A stretch of 64,000 bases of DNA, from assembly GCA_031422555.1 (NCBI GenBank), contig JANPLZ010000033.1, forward strand, positions 1 to 64,000, in the 5' to 3' direction. Position numbers and translations under genes: made by a program. Of this stretch, positions 35,823 to 45,859 are shown piece after piece. A model generated the notes under the pieces. The model did no database searches. It was not told the origin of the DNA and saw only the letters and a list, made by a program, of their open reading frames with translations. The first letter of the stretch is position 1, and the number at the start of each line of letters is the position of its first letter. Source of the DNA: JANNAT01 sp031422555 (lineage in GTDB: Bacteria > Pseudomonadota > Alphaproteobacteria > Rhodobacterales > Rhodobacteraceae).

Positions 35823-38102
35823 ATGGAAGAAATGCGCCAGGATAACGCCCGTCAAGAGGCGCTGGATTACCATGAATTCCCCAAGCCCGGTAAGCTGGAA
35901 ATCCGGGCAACCAAGCCTTTGGCCAATGGCCGCGATCTGTCGCGCGCCTATTCGCCGGGCGTTGCCGAGGCCTGTCTGGAAATCAAAGCTGATCCCACCA
36001 CCGCCAGCCGCTATACCGCGCGCGGCAATCTGGTGGCGGTTGTCACCAACGGCACCGCCGTCTTGGGCCTTGGAAACATTGGGCCTTTGGCCAGCAAGCC
36101 GGTGATGGAAGGCAAGGCGGTGCTGTTCAAGAAATTCGCCAATATTGATTGTTTTGACATCGAGTTGAACGAACCCGATCCAGTAAAACTGGCCGCGATT
36201 GTCTGTGCGCTGGAGCCGACCTTTGGCGCGATCAATCTGGAAGACATCAAGGCGCCGGATTGTTTCATCGTTGAACAATTGTGCCGCGAGCGGATGAAAA
36301 TTCCGGTGTTCCATGATGATCAGCATGGCACAGCCATTGTGGTCGGTGCCGCGGTGACCAATGCGCTGCATGTGGCGGGCAAGCGGTTTGACCAGATCAA
36401 AGTCGTCTCAACCGGCGGCGGGGCGGCGGGAATCGCGTGTCTGAACATGCTGTTAAAGTTGGGGGTGCGGCGTGAAAACGTCTGGCTTTGCGATCTGGCG
36501 GGGCTGATTTACCATGGGCGCGTCGATCAGATGACCGACCAAAAGGCCGCTTATGCCCAAGGCAGCACGGCTGCGGGCCTGTCAGAGGTGATCGAAGGGG
36601 CCGATTTGTTCCTTGGCCTGTCCGGCCCCGGCGTGCTGACGCCCGCGATGGTGGCGAAAATGGCGGCTCGGCCGATCGTGTTTGCGCTGGCCAATCCCAC
36701 GCCCGAAATTTTGCCCGACGCCATCCGCGCGGTGGCCCCGGATGCCATTATCGCCACCGGGCGCAGTGATTTTCCCAATCAGGTCAACAATGTGCTGTGC
36801 TTTCCCTTCATTTTTCGCGGCGCACTGGATGTGGGGGCCACCACGATCAATGCCGAGATGGAACTGGCCTGCATCGACGGGATCGCAGCCCTTGCACGCG
36901 CCACCACCAGCGCCGAAGCCGCCGCCGCCTATCAGGGCGAACAGCTTACCTTTGGCCCGGATTATCTGATCCCCAAGCCGTTCGACCCGCGTCTGATTGG
37001 TGTGGTTGCCAGCGCGGTTGCCAAGGCCGCGATGGAAACCGGCGTGGCCACCCGTCCGATTGCCGATCTTGACGCCTACCGGCTGAAACTGGATGGGTCG
37101 GTGTTCAAATCGGCGCTGATCATGCGCCCGGTGTTTGAAGCCGCCCGCACCGCCAGCCGCCGGATTGTGTTTGCCGAGGGCGAAGATGAACGGGTGCTGC
37201 GCTGCGCCAATGCGATACTGGAAGAAATGACCGACAAGCCGATCCTGATCGGCCGCCCCGATGTCATCGCCAGCCGCTGCGAACGCGCGGGCCTTGCGAT
37301 CCGGCCCGACCGTGATTTTGAGATTGTGAACCCGCAAAGCGACGCCCGCTATCGCGACTATTGGTCCAGTTATCACGAGGTGATGGCCCGGCGCGGGGTT
37401 ACGCCCGACATTGCCCGCGCGGTGATGCGCACCAATACCACCGCGATTGCCGCCATCGCGGTGCATCGCGGCGATGCCGACAGCATGATTTGCGGCACGT
37501 TTGGTCAATATCTGTGGCACATGGATTATGTGCGCCAGGTTTTGGCCCGCGACGGTTTGCACCCGCGCGCCGCCCTGTCACTGATGGTGCTGGAAGACGG
37601 TCCGTTGTTCATTGCCGACACTCAGGTCAACGCGGTGCCCACGCCGGACCAAATCGCCGAAACCGTGATCGGCGCGGTGCGCCATGCCAAACGCTTTGGC
37701 GTGTTGCCAAAGGTGGCTTTGTGTTCACATTCCAGTTTTGGCAATCTTGACAACGACTCTGGGCGGCGGATGCGCGCGGCACTGGAAATTCTGGACGCAC
37801 TTGATCTGGACTTTACCTATGAAGGTGAGATGAACGCCGATGCAGCCCTTGACCCCGATCTGCGGGCGCGGATTTTTCCCGGCTCGCGGCTGCAAGGGGC
37901 GGCCAACGTGTTGGTTTTCGCCTATTCCGATGCCGCAAGCACGGCGCGGAACATGCTGAAATTCAAGGCGGGCGGGCTGGAAGTTGGGCCGATCCTGATG
38001 GGGATGGGCAACCGCGCCCATATCGTCACGCCCTCGATCACCGCGCGCGGGCTGCTGAATATCTCGGCTTTGGCGGGCACCCCTGTGGCGCATTATGGCT
38101 GA
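35823..38102 (+). CDS. maeB: NADP-dependent malic enzyme (MaeB type) with phosphotransacetylase-like domain
   Basis: Decarboxylates malate to pyruvate, producing NADPH. The 759-residue protein has the malic enzyme part at about 1-430 ([50 protein letters not shown] as the NADP site) and a C-terminal phosphotransacetylase-like domain (about 440-759), which in this family is regulatory and not active, binding acetyl-CoA. The ATG at 35823 follows GGAG at a good distance. Its TGA is followed nine bases later by prpE, so the two may share a transcript. Regulation may act through the palindromes just upstream. Confidence 0.94.
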   Translation: MEEMRQDNARQEALDYHEFPKPGKLEIRATKPLANGRDLSRAYSPGVAEACLEIKADPTTASRYTARGNLVAVVTNGTAVLGLGNIGPLASKPVMEGKAVLFKKFANIDCFDIELNEPDPVKLAAIVCALEPTFGAINLEDIKAPDCFIVEQLCRERMKIPVFHDDQHGTAIVVGAAVTNALHVAGKRFDQIKVVSTGGGAAGIACLNMLLKLGVRRENVWLCDLAGLIYHGRVDQMTDQKAAYAQGSTAAGLSEVIEGADLFLGLSGPGVLTPAMVAKMAARPIVFALANPTPEILPDAIRAVAPDAIIATGRSDFPNQVNNVLCFPFIFRGALDVGATTINAEMELACIDGIAALARATTSAEAAAAYQGEQLTFGPDYLIPKPFDPRLIGVVASAVAKAAMETGVATRPIADLDAYRLKLDGSVFKSALIMRPVFEAARTASRRIVFAEGEDERVLRCANAILEEMTDKPILIGRPDVIASRCERAGLAIRPDRDFEIVNPQSDARYRDYWSSYHEVMARRGVTPDIARAVMRTNTTAIAAIAVHRGDADSMICGTFGQYLWHMDYVRQVLARDGLHPRAALSLMVLEDGPLFIADTQVNAVPTPDQIAETVIGAVRHAKRFGVLPKVALCSHSSFGNLDNDSGRRMRAALEILDALDLDFTYEGEMNADAALDPDLRARIFPGSRLQGAANVLVFAYSDAASTARNMLKFKAGGLEVGPILMGMGNRAHIVTPSITARGLLNISALAGTPVAHYG

Positions 38103-38111
38103 GGCAACTGC

Positions 38112-40004
38112 ATGAAGTATGCCGATATCTACGCCAACTGGCGCGCCGATCCCGAAGCGTTCTGGATGCAGGCGGCGGGTGCGATTGATTGGGAAACGGC
38201 GCCGACCCATGCGCTGAACGCCACCCGCGCGCCGTTTTACGAATGGTTCACCGATGCGTCGGTCAACACCTGCTGGAATGCGGTGGATCGGCATGTTCTG
38301 GCCGGGCGCGGCGCGCAGGTGGCCATCATCCATGACAGCCCGGTAACCGGTTCGGTTGGCAAAATCACCTTCGCGCAATTGCAAGGCCGGGTGGCGCGGC
38401 TGGCGGGGGGCTTGCGCGCCCAAGGCGTGGGCGTGGGGGATCGGGTGATCCTTTACATGCCGATGGTGCCCGAAGCGATCATCGCCATGCTGGCCTGCGC
38501 GCGGCTGGGGGCGGTTCATTCGGTGGTGTTTGGCGGCTTTGCGGCGGCAGAACTGGCGGTTCGCATTGACGACTGCACCCCCAAAGCCATCATCGCCGCA
38601 TCTTGTGGCATCGAACCTGCACGAGTGTTGGCCTATAAACCGCTGGTCGATGCGGCCGTGGATTTGGCACAGCACAAGCCTGAATTTTGCGTGATCCTGC
38701 AACGCGATCAATGCGTGGCACACATGGTGCCCGGGCGTGATCTGGACTGGAACGACTTTCAGACCGATGTAAACCCTGCCCCCTGCACCGCCGTTGCGGG
38801 CAATCATCCGGCGTATATCTTGTATACATCGGGCACCACGGGGGCGCCCAAAGGCGTGGTGCGTCCGACGGCGGGGCATCTGGTGGCACTGAACTGGACG
38901 ATGCGGGCGATTTATGATTGCGGTATCGGCGATGTGTTCTGGGCGGCGTCAGATGTGGGCTGGGTCGTTGGCCACAGCTATATCTGTTATGCGCCGCTGA
39001 TCGCGGGCTGCACCACCATCGTTTACGAAGGCAAGCCGGTGGGCACGCCCGACGCTGCCGCGTTCTGGCGGGTGATTGCCGACCACAAAGTGCGGGCGTT
39101 TTTCACCGCACCCACCGCATTGCGTGCGATCAAGCGCGAAGACCCGCAAGGGTTGCTGCCGTCCGGCTATGATTTATCGGCGCTGCGAACCCTGTATCTG
39201 GCGGGGGAACGCGCCGATCCTGCGACGATTTTATGGGCGCAAACCCATCTTGGCGTGCCGGTGATTGATCATTGGTGGCAGACAGAAACCGGCTATGCCA
39301 TCGCCGCCAATCCGATGGGCATCGAGGCGCTGCCGGTCAAGTCAGGCTCGCCAGCGGTGGCGATGCCGGGCTATGATGTGTGCATTCTGGACGATGCAGG
39401 CGTGGTTGTGCCGCCCGGCACTTTGGGCGCGATAGCCATCAAACTGCCGTTGCCGCCGGGCACCTTGCCAACGTTGTGGGGAGCCGAAGATCGGTTTTAC
39501 AAAAGCTACCTGTCGCGGTTTGCAGGGTTCTATGAGACCGGAGACGCGGGTTTTGTGGATGAGGACGGCTATATTTACGTCATGGCGCGCACCGATGACG
39601 TGATCAATGTGGCCGGGCACCGGCTGTCGACCGGTGCGATGGAAGAGGTTCTGGCCAGCCATCCCGATGTCGCCGAATGCGCGGTGATCGGGGTGGCGGA
39701 TGCCCTGAAAGGCCAAGTGCCAGTTGGGTTTTTGTGCCTGAACAAGGGGGTTACCCGTGACGCTGGCGATGTTGTGACCGAGTGTATCGCGCTGATGCGT
39801 AACCAGATCGGCCCGGTTGCCGATTTCAAACGCGCGGTGGTGGTGGACCGCTTGCCCAAAACCCGGTCCGGCAAGGTTTTGCGCGCAACGATGGGGAAAA
39901 TTGCCGATGCGCAAGCGTGGAAAATGCCCGCCACCATTGATGATCCGGTTATTCTGGATGAAATCAGGGTTGCGCTGCAAAGTTTGGGCTATGCCCGGAC
40001 TTAG
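38112..40004 (+). CDS. prpE: Propionyl-CoA synthetase (PrpE) / acyl-CoA synthetase
   Basis: Activates propionate to propionyl-CoA through an adenylate. The 630-residue protein is of the AMP-forming acetyl-CoA synthetase family: YTSGTTGAPKG phosphate loop near residue 239, WWQTETGYAI, and the catalytic lysine in KTRSGKVLRATM near the C-terminus. The N-terminus MKYADIYANWRADPEAFW is the PrpE pattern and separates it from Acs. Methylmalonyl-CoA epimerase at 7.3-7.7 kb acts further down the same pathway. Confidence 0.92.
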   Translation: MKYADIYANWRADPEAFWMQAAGAIDWETAPTHALNATRAPFYEWFTDASVNTCWNAVDRHVLAGRGAQVAIIHDSPVTGSVGKITFAQLQGRVARLAGGLRAQGVGVGDRVILYMPMVPEAIIAMLACARLGAVHSVVFGGFAAAELAVRIDDCTPKAIIAASCGIEPARVLAYKPLVDAAVDLAQHKPEFCVILQRDQCVAHMVPGRDLDWNDFQTDVNPAPCTAVAGNHPAYILYTSGTTGAPKGVVRPTAGHLVALNWTMRAIYDCGIGDVFWAASDVGWVVGHSYICYAPLIAGCTTIVYEGKPVGTPDAAAFWRVIADHKVRAFFTAPTALRAIKREDPQGLLPSGYDLSALRTLYLAGERADPATILWAQTHLGVPVIDHWWQTETGYAIAANPMGIEALPVKSGSPAVAMPGYDVCILDDAGVVVPPGTLGAIAIKLPLPPGTLPTLWGAEDRFYKSYLSRFAGFYETGDAGFVDEDGYIYVMARTDDVINVAGHRLSTGAMEEVLASHPDVAECAVIGVADALKGQVPVGFLCLNKGVTRDAGDVVTECIALMRNQIGPVADFKRAVVVDRLPKTRSGKVLRATMGKIADAQAWKMPATIDDPVILDEIRVALQSLGYART

Positions 40005-40142
40005 TGGCGCGCGCCGCTGACAAGGCTGGACAAACCGCAGCCCATGCGCGACCTTTTTAGCCATGACGCAACTGAATGCCATCCCTCTTGCCTTCGGTGC
40101 GCGGGTCAGCCTGATCCGGGCCAATCTGATCGGTGCCGGGCA

Positions 40143-40523
40143 ATGACAACCCTCGCGCCATCAGCCGCGATAGATACGGCACAGTTTGACCGGCTGTTGG
40201 CGATGGCAGGGCCGGGCGTGGCAGCACAGCTGACCGCGCAGGTGGCGGTTGATCTTGCCGCGTCCCAGCTTGCGCTGCTGGCCGCCCTTGATCCGATCAA
40301 TTGGGGCAACCTGCGGGCGCAGTCGCATGTGGTGCTGGGGCTGGCAGGTGTTGTGGGCGCGCAGCATCTGCATCAACTGGCCACGCGGTTGAACGCAGCC
40401 GCACAGCCGCCCGGGCAAAACGCCCAAATCGCAACCCCGCTTGGCTTGGACACAGGCCGGGCGATCGACGCAGTCCTCGCATACCTTGCGGATCGGCAAC
40501 CCGGTTTGGTGGCCCCGACATGA
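40143..40523 (+). CDS. Histidine phosphotransfer (Hpt) domain protein
   Basis: A 126-residue helical protein that probably relays phosphate. The putative phospho-accepting residue is H62 in AQSHVVLGLAGVVGA, whose spacing matches the Hpt consensus (A-H-x-L-K-G) with V for L and L for K. The start is ATG 40143. Its TGA overlaps the ATG of the sigma-54 regulator (ATGA), so the two are made together. The pair recalls LuxU-LuxO, but no sensor kinase is adjacent. Confidence 0.72.
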   Translation: MTTLAPSAAIDTAQFDRLLAMAGPGVAAQLTAQVAVDLAASQLALLAALDPINWGNLRAQSHVVLGLAGVVGAQHLHQLATRLNAAAQPPGQNAQIATPLGLDTGRAIDAVLAYLADRQPGLVAPT

Positions 40524-41956
40524 CCCCCGCCGCCGCCGCTGCCGCCCCCACCACACCGCGCGCGCCGATCCTGCTGATCGAAGACACCCCGTCTTTGTTA
40601 CTGCTGTATCGCACGGTTTTAAGCAACGCAGGCCTCGCCGTGATTACCGCCACCACCGCCACCGAAGGCATGGATGCGTTTCATTCGTCGGGGGCCCGGC
40701 TTGTGCTGTTGGATATGGTGTTGCCCGACCGAAACGGGCTGGATCTGATGCAAGACATGCTGCAACTGCGCCCCGACACCAACGTCATCGTGATGACGGC
40801 GCATGGCTCTATCAATATGGCGGTTGATGCGATGCGGGCGGGGGCGCATGAATTTCTGGTCAAACCGTTTGATGAAGGCAAACTGCTGAATGCGGTGGCA
40901 AATGCGGGCGGCATTGGTGCGCCCCGGCGCGGGGCTGGCCGCGCGGGGGCAACTGCCGTGCAAACGGCGGCCAATTCCTCGGCCTTTATTGGCAGCTCGG
41001 ACGCCATGGCGCGTATCCATGCCAAGATCGCCTCGGTGTCACGCTCGATGGCCACGGTGTTCATCACCGGCGAAAGCGGCACCGGCAAAGAGCTGTGCGC
41101 GCTGGCGGTTCATGGAAATTCGCCGCGCGCGGCAGGGCCGTTCATCGCGCTGAACTGTGGGGCGATCCCGCAGGATTTGCTGGAATCCGAAGTGTTTGGC
41201 CATATGAAAGGCAGCTTTACCGGTGCCATTTCCGACAAGCAGGGGGCGGCTACGGCCGCGGATGGCGGCACGCTGTTTCTGGACGAAATTTGCGAAATGG
41301 CCCCGGCGCTGCAAACCAAGCTGCTGCGGTTTTTGCAAACCACCACCGTGGTGCCGGTGGGGGCGACCCGACCGCGCAAAGTGAACGTGCGTATCATCTG
41401 CGCCACAAACCGCGATCCGATGGAGGCAGTGCGGCGCGGCCAGTTTCGCGAGGATTTGTTTTACCGCCTGTTCGTTGTGCCGATCCATATGCCCGCCCTG
41501 CGCGACCGCGGCGATGATATCGTCGAGATTGCGCAAACCGCGCTGACCCGCTTTGCCAATGAAGAAGGCAAACCCTTCGACGGCTTGCAGCCCGACGTGC
41601 AGGCGCTGTTTCGCAGCATGGATTGGCCCGGCAACGTGCGCCAGTTGCTGAATGTAATCCGCAATATCGTGGTGCTGCACGAGGGTGGCACTGTGACCAC
41701 CGCGATGTTGCCCGACAACTTGCAGCACAGTTTTGGCGCGGGCGCGGGCGCGATGACTGCAGCGGAAGCCCCGCAAAGTGGTGCGGCCCCGCTTGATCTG
41801 GATGCCGTTCTGGGCAGACCGTTGGCCGAGGTGGAACGGATGATCATCGAGGCGACACTGGCGCGGTTCAACGGATCGGTGCCCAAAGCCGCCCGGGTGT
41901 TGGATCTGTCACCCTCAACGCTGTATCGAAAAATCGAAAACTGGTCCAAAGCCTAG
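40520..41956 (+). CDS. NtrC-family sigma-54-dependent response regulator
   Basis: A 478-residue transcription activator. An N-terminal receiver (about 15-130) carries E21, D22, the phospho-acceptor D65, T93 and K115. The AAA+ domain has Walker A GESGTGKE (184-191), the sigma-54-contacting loop GSFTGA (231-236, Ser for Ala), and ICATNRDPMEAV. The C-terminus ends in a Fis-type helix-turn-helix (SVPKAARVLDLSPSTLYRKIE). The ATG at 40520 overlaps the Hpt stop. It is closest in layout to LuxO/NtrC. Target genes are unknown; no clear sigma-54 promoter was found nearby. Confidence 0.9.
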   Translation: MTPAAAAAAPTTPRAPILLIEDTPSLLLLYRTVLSNAGLAVITATTATEGMDAFHSSGARLVLLDMVLPDRNGLDLMQDMLQLRPDTNVIVMTAHGSINMAVDAMRAGAHEFLVKPFDEGKLLNAVANAGGIGAPRRGAGRAGATAVQTAANSSAFIGSSDAMARIHAKIASVSRSMATVFITGESGTGKELCALAVHGNSPRAAGPFIALNCGAIPQDLLESEVFGHMKGSFTGAISDKQGAATAADGGTLFLDEICEMAPALQTKLLRFLQTTTVVPVGATRPRKVNVRIICATNRDPMEAVRRGQFREDLFYRLFVVPIHMPALRDRGDDIVEIAQTALTRFANEEGKPFDGLQPDVQALFRSMDWPGNVRQLLNVIRNIVVLHEGGTVTTAMLPDNLQHSFGAGAGAMTAAEAPQSGAAPLDLDAVLGRPLAEVERMIIEATLARFNGSVPKAARVLDLSPSTLYRKIENWSKA

Positions 41957-41960
41957 TCCT

Positions 41961-41992
41961 GCAAAATCCTTCAACGGATTTTGCAAATTTTT
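41961..41992 (+). terminator. Terminator hairpin after the sigma-54 regulator
   Basis: GCAAAATCC (41961-41969) pairs with GGATTTTGC (41976-41984) around a six-base loop, and AAATTTTT follows. The stem is the same CAAAATCC/GGATTTTG pair that occurs between gcvH and gcvP at 55573-55595. Confidence 0.75.
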
Positions 41993-42014
41993 GCGCGAAA
42001 AATTTGGCCCCGGG

Positions 42015-42779
42015 TCAGGCGAACTGTTCCACGATCAGGCGTTCTTCCAGACCATGCCCCGGATCGAACAGGATGCGGTGCTGCACTTTTGGCTCTGACC
42101 AGATTTCAACCGACACCACATCGGGCACCGGGCGGCTGTCGGCGTCGGCGCGCACCGGGCGTTTTTCGGGCTCCAGCACCTCAAACCGCACCACCACCGA
42201 TTTGGGCAGCAACGCGCCGCGCCAGCGCCGGGGGCGAAACGCCGCCATCGGGGTCAGCGCCAGCACATCCGATCCGATCGGCAGGATCGGGCCATGCGCC
42301 GAATAGTTATAGGCCGTCGATCCCGCAGGCGTGGCCAGCAACACCCCGTCGCAGACCAATTCCGACAGCCGCTCCTTGCCATCGACAAAAATGCGCAGCT
42401 TGGCGGCTTGCGGTCCGGCACGCAGCAGTGACACTTCGTTGATCGCCAGCGCATGCGTCACCGACCCGTCCATACAGACCGCGCGCATCGCCAGCGGATT
42501 GATCATCGCCTGTTCCGCCGCAGCCAACCGCACCGGCAAATCATCAGCGGCGAATGTGTTCATCAAAAAGCCGATGGTGCCGCAGTTCATCCCGTAAACC
42601 GGCACATCCATGCCCTCGGTATCGTGCAGGGTTTGCAGCATAAAGCCGTCCCCCCCCAAGGCCACCACCACATCGGCCCCGGCCAGATCGACCTGACCAT
42701 GCAGCGCCGTCAGCGCCGCCAGCGCGTCTTGGGCGGCGGCGGCGGGGCTGGCTTTGAAGGCGATCCGTTTGAAGGGCAC
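42015..42779 (-). CDS. nadK: NAD kinase
   Basis: Phosphorylates NAD to NADP. The 254-residue protein has the catalytic GGDG loop (42-45, D44) in VVVALGGDGFMLQT, NCGTIGFLMN, the NEVSLLR strand and DGVLLATPAGSTAYNYSAHGP. The start is GTG at 42779, giving MPFKRIAFKAS, the usual alphaproteobacterial start; open frame to 42854 passes through a 17-bp tandem duplication and has no family sequence. Confidence 0.95.
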   Translation of the reverse strand: MPFKRIAFKASPAAAAQDALAALTALHGQVDLAGADVVVALGGDGFMLQTLHDTEGMDVPVYGMNCGTIGFLMNTFAADDLPVRLAAAEQAMINPLAMRAVCMDGSVTHALAINEVSLLRAGPQAAKLRIFVDGKERLSELVCDGVLLATPAGSTAYNYSAHGPILPIGSDVLALTPMAAFRPRRWRGALLPKSVVVRFEVLEPEKRPVRADADSRPVPDVVSVEIWSEPKVQHRILFDPGHGLEERLIVEQFA

Positions 42780-42783
42780 GTCA

Positions 42784-42817
42784 CAGTCCTTTTCCAAGAG
42801 CAGTCCTTTTCCAAGAG
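42784..42817. repeat. Tandem duplication, two 17-bp units, upstream of nadK
   Basis: CAGTCCTTTTCCAAGAG occurs twice without spacer at 42784-42800 and 42801-42817, ending five bases from the nadK GTG start. It lies in the leader of nadK, where it duplicates the ribosome-binding region as read on the reverse strand (CTCTTGGAAAAGGACTG). Confidence 0.95.
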
Positions 42818-43059
42818 CAGGTCTTATTCGAAAGCAGTCTTTTTGGCAGGGCAATTGTTAAACCTTGCAACAGTCTTGCCGGGCCGGGCAGGCAAACTCA
42901 ACCCCTTCGGCTGGTTTGGGTTGCGCCGCTTGCCTGAGGTTTCGGCCGATTATTTCGCCGCCACCGCGGCAGGCGTCGTTTTCTTGCCTTTCCCAACCGG
43001 CAGCCTTGCCCTAGATATCGCAGCAGCCCAGAAAGTTTTCACCGCCCAAGGAGACGCAG

Positions 43060-44355
43060 ATGAACGCAGCGCACCGCGATACCGGCTTTTTCACCGAAAC
43101 CCTTGCGTCGCGTGATGCCGAATTGTTCGGCTCGATCACCGCGGAACTGGGACGTCAACGCCACGAGATTGAACTGATCGCCTCTGAAAACATCGTTTCC
43201 CGCGCGGTGATGGAAGCGCAAGGTTCGGTGATGACCAACAAATACGCCGAAGGCTATCCGGGCAAGCGGTATTACGGCGGTTGTCAGTTTGTCGACGTGG
43301 CCGAAACCCTCGCGATTGACCGGGCCTGCCAGTTGTTTGGCGTGACCTACGCCAATGTGCAGCCGAATTCGGGCAGTCAGGCCAACCAAGGGGTATTTCA
43401 GGCGTTGTTGACCCCCGGCGATACGATTTTGGGCATGTCTTTGGACGCGGGCGGGCATTTGACCCATGGGGCGGCCCCGAACCAGTCGGGCAAATGGTTC
43501 AAGGCCATTCAATATGGTGTGCGCAAACAGGATCTGACGCTGGATTACGATCAAGTGCAGGCGCTTGCCACCGAACACAAACCCAAGATGATCATCGCCG
43601 GTGGGTCGGCCATTCCGCGCATCATCGACTTTGCCCGCATGCGCGAAATCGCAGACTCGGTCGGCGCCTATCTTTTGGTGGATATGGCGCATTTCGCGGG
43701 GCTTGTGGCGGCGGGGCTGTATCCGTCACCCTTCCCGCACGCCCATGCCGCCACCACCACCACCCATAAAACCCTGCGCGGTCCGCGCGGCGGCATGATC
43801 CTGACCAATGATGAGGCCTTGGGCAAAAAGTTCAACTCGGCGATTTTCCCCGGCATTCAGGGCGGACCGTTGATGCATGTCATTGCAGCCAAAGCCGTGG
43901 CCTTTGGCGAGGCGCTGCGCCCCGGGTTCAAAGACTATCAGCGTCAAGTCATCAAAAACGCCCAAGCGTTGGCGGATCAGCTGATGAAGGGGGGCTTGGG
44001 CACCGTCACCGGCGGCACAGATACCCATCTGATGCTGGTCGATTTGCGGCCCAAGGGCGTCAAAGGCAATGCCACCGAAAAGGCATTGGGCCGCGCGCAT
44101 ATCACCTGCAACAAAAACGGCATCCCGTTTGATACCGAAAAGCCAACCATAACCTCGGGCATTCGTCTGGGCACCCCGGCAGGCACCACGCGCGGCTTTA
44201 CCGAGGTGGAATTCCGGCTGATCGGCGACTGGATTGTCGAAGTGGTTGATGGCTTGGCCGCCAACGGCGAAGACGGCAACGCGGACGTCGAGGCGGCGGT
44301 GAAAGCCAAGGTCGAGGCGCTGTGCGAGCAATTCCCGATCTATCCGGGCCTGTAA
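43060..44355 (+). CDS. glyA: Serine hydroxymethyltransferase
   Basis: Interconverts serine plus tetrahydrofolate with glycine plus methylene-THF. At 431 residues it is full length. The PLP-binding lysine is K237 in [15 protein letters not shown], and the pocket sequences [27 protein letters not shown] and [11 protein letters not shown] are intact. The ATG follows AAGGAGACGCAG. With gcvTHP 8 kb away it makes the main glycine/one-carbon exchange. A modest G/C hairpin (44366-44389) follows the stop codon. Confidence 0.98.
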   Translation: MNAAHRDTGFFTETLASRDAELFGSITAELGRQRHEIELIASENIVSRAVMEAQGSVMTNKYAEGYPGKRYYGGCQFVDVAETLAIDRACQLFGVTYANVQPNSGSQANQGVFQALLTPGDTILGMSLDAGGHLTHGAAPNQSGKWFKAIQYGVRKQDLTLDYDQVQALATEHKPKMIIAGGSAIPRIIDFARMREIADSVGAYLLVDMAHFAGLVAAGLYPSPFPHAHAATTTTHKTLRGPRGGMILTNDEALGKKFNSAIFPGIQGGPLMHVIAAKAVAFGEALRPGFKDYQRQVIKNAQALADQLMKGGLGTVTGGTDTHLMLVDLRPKGVKGNATEKALGRAHITCNKNGIPFDTEKPTITSGIRLGTPAGTTRGFTEVEFRLIGDWIVEVVDGLAANGEDGNADVEAAVKAKVEALCEQFPIYPGL

Positions 44356-44365
44356 AAGGTCCGTC

Positions 44366-44389
44366 GCGCGGGCAATGATTGGCCCGCGC
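44366..44389 (+). terminator. Weak hairpin after glyA
   Basis: GCGCGGGC (44366-44373) pairs with GCCCGCGC (44382-44389) around an eight-base loop. No T run follows, so it may only protect the transcript end. Confidence 0.4.
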
Positions 44390-44612
44390 CCCGGCCCTTT
44401 CCGGGCGTGACATGATCGCCAATACCCCCGGCCTTCAGCGTCGCCCGGACGAGTTTGCGCGCACAAAACCGCCGGGTGTTTTGGCGGAAGGCATCATGTA
44501 GGTGCCAAATCAAGGCTGGGCCTGCCGGTTTCGCGCGGTGGTATTGCTGGCGCTGATCGGATCGAAACACATCGGGCAAGCGGACCGTCCCACTGGTCAT
44601 CCCGCCCGCGCT

Positions 44613-44993
44613 TTATCCGGCCAAAATAAAGCCGCGCCAGTAAAGCACCGCGCCCAGCAACAGCGTCACCATCAGAACCGAAAACGCAACCGACGCCGCC
44701 ACGCCCATGATCACGCCGCGCCGACGGCCCCCCGCATCCACCCCGCCCAAATGGCGCAGGCAGATATCATAGGCCTCGGCCACCGCGTTATTGTCGATCT
44801 GCATCAACAGCTTGGCATTCTGGGCCATTGTGGCGGCCTGCGCCAGAAACGTTGCAGCGTCCCGCACTTTGCGCGGTAAAAGCCGCCCGCCGCGCGCCAG
44901 CTTTTCCGCAAGACCAACACCGCGCAGACGCAGCCGTTCTTCCAGCAGCGCGGATACCCGGTCGGCCATTTGCTGAATTGTAACCGCGCTCAT
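44613..44993 (-). CDS. Small protein with C-terminal membrane anchor, unknown
   Basis: A 126-residue protein. Residues 1-90 are helical and charged (MADRVSALLEERLRLRG, DAATFLAQAATMAQNAKLLMQI), and residues about 96-120 form one membrane helix, so it should be tail-anchored in the inner membrane with the helical part in the cytosol. I do not recognise the family. The ATG at 44993 is the first with plausible protein after it. It is divergent from the alpha/beta hydrolase gene. Confidence 0.72.
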   Translation of the reverse strand: MSAVTIQQMADRVSALLEERLRLRGVGLAEKLARGGRLLPRKVRDAATFLAQAATMAQNAKLLMQIDNNAVAEAYDICLRHLGGVDAGGRRRGVIMGVAASVAFSVLMVTLLLGAVLYWRGFILAG

Positions 44994-45088
44994 GCTTTTT
45001 CCTTGTGTATTGGCGGGCTTATAGCGGCGCGCGCGTTTTGCTTCAACCACTCTGGTGGCGCGGCCACTGCACGGCTATAAACAGGCGC

Positions 45089-45859
45089 ATGTTAGCAACC
45101 ATCTTGCACCCCGCCTCCGCACCCATAACGGCCCTGCCCCTGATCATCGCGCATGGGCTTTACGGATCAGCGCGCAATTGGGGGGTGATTGCGCGGCGGC
45201 TGGCCGATTGCCGCGATGTGATTGCGGTTGATATGCGCAACCACGGCAACAGCCCGCGCGCGCCCAGCCACAGCTATCCAGATATGGCCGCCGATCTGGC
45301 CGAAGTGATTGCGGCCCATGGCGGGCGGGCCGATGTTCTGGGGCATTCGATGGGCGGCAAAGCCGCGATGCAACTGGCGCTGACTCAAGGCACGCTGGTG
45401 CGCCGGCTGGTGGTGGCCGATATTGCCCCCATCGCCTATGACCATGATCAAAGCCGCCATGTGCGTGCGATGCAGGGCATGGATTTGACCGGCCTGACCA
45501 ACCGCCAAGAGGCCGATGCCCGATTGGCGGCAACCGTGCCAGATGCAGGCTTGCGCAGCTTTTTCCTGCAATCACTGGATTTGCGCAGCAATCCTGTGCA
45601 GTGGCGGTTGAACCTTGATGTTTTGGCCGCAGAAATGCCCAAAATCGTCGGATGGCCCGGCACGCAAGGCCAATTTGCTGGCCCCACGCTGTTTTTAACC
45701 GGCGAATTGTCTGACTACGTGTTGCCCGAACATCGCGGCACGATCCAGTCGCTGTTTGCCAAAGCCCGGTTTGCCAAATTGCCCGATGCCAGCCATTGGC
45801 TGCACGCCGACAGCCCGCGCGCCTTTGAAGAAACGGTGCGGGTGTTTCTAGACGCTTAG
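45089..45859 (+). CDS. Alpha/beta hydrolase (YbfF-like esterase)
   Basis: A 256-residue hydrolase fold protein. The nucleophile S87 sits in GHSMGG (85-90), the oxyanion HGLYGSARNW follows residue 21, and an acid (GELSDYV) and His (DASHWLHADSP) complete the triad near residues 209 and 233. VDMRNHGNSPR resembles YbfF/abhydrolase-11 members, esterases of unclear substrate. The end overlaps the convergent thuB gene by 12 bases. Confidence 0.88.
   Translation: MLATILHPASAPITALPLIIAHGLYGSARNWGVIARRLADCRDVIAVDMRNHGNSPRAPSHSYPDMAADLAEVIAAHGGRADVLGHSMGGKAAMQLALTQGTLVRRLVVADIAPIAYDHDQSRHVRAMQGMDLTGLTNRQEADARLAATVPDAGLRSFFLQSLDLRSNPVQWRLNLDVLAAEMPKIVGWPGTQGQFAGPTLFLTGELSDYVLPEHRGTIQSLFAKARFAKLPDASHWLHADSPRAFEETVRVFLDA

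Noticed and set aside
40520..41956. Naming the sigma-54 regulator luxO or ntrC
   Set aside because: The domain layout fits both, but without the kinase or quorum-sensing genes nearby a gene symbol would be a guess.
44340..44600. An 86-codon reverse frame after glyA
   Set aside because: It includes the glyA stop region and the hairpin, and shows no domain or start signal.
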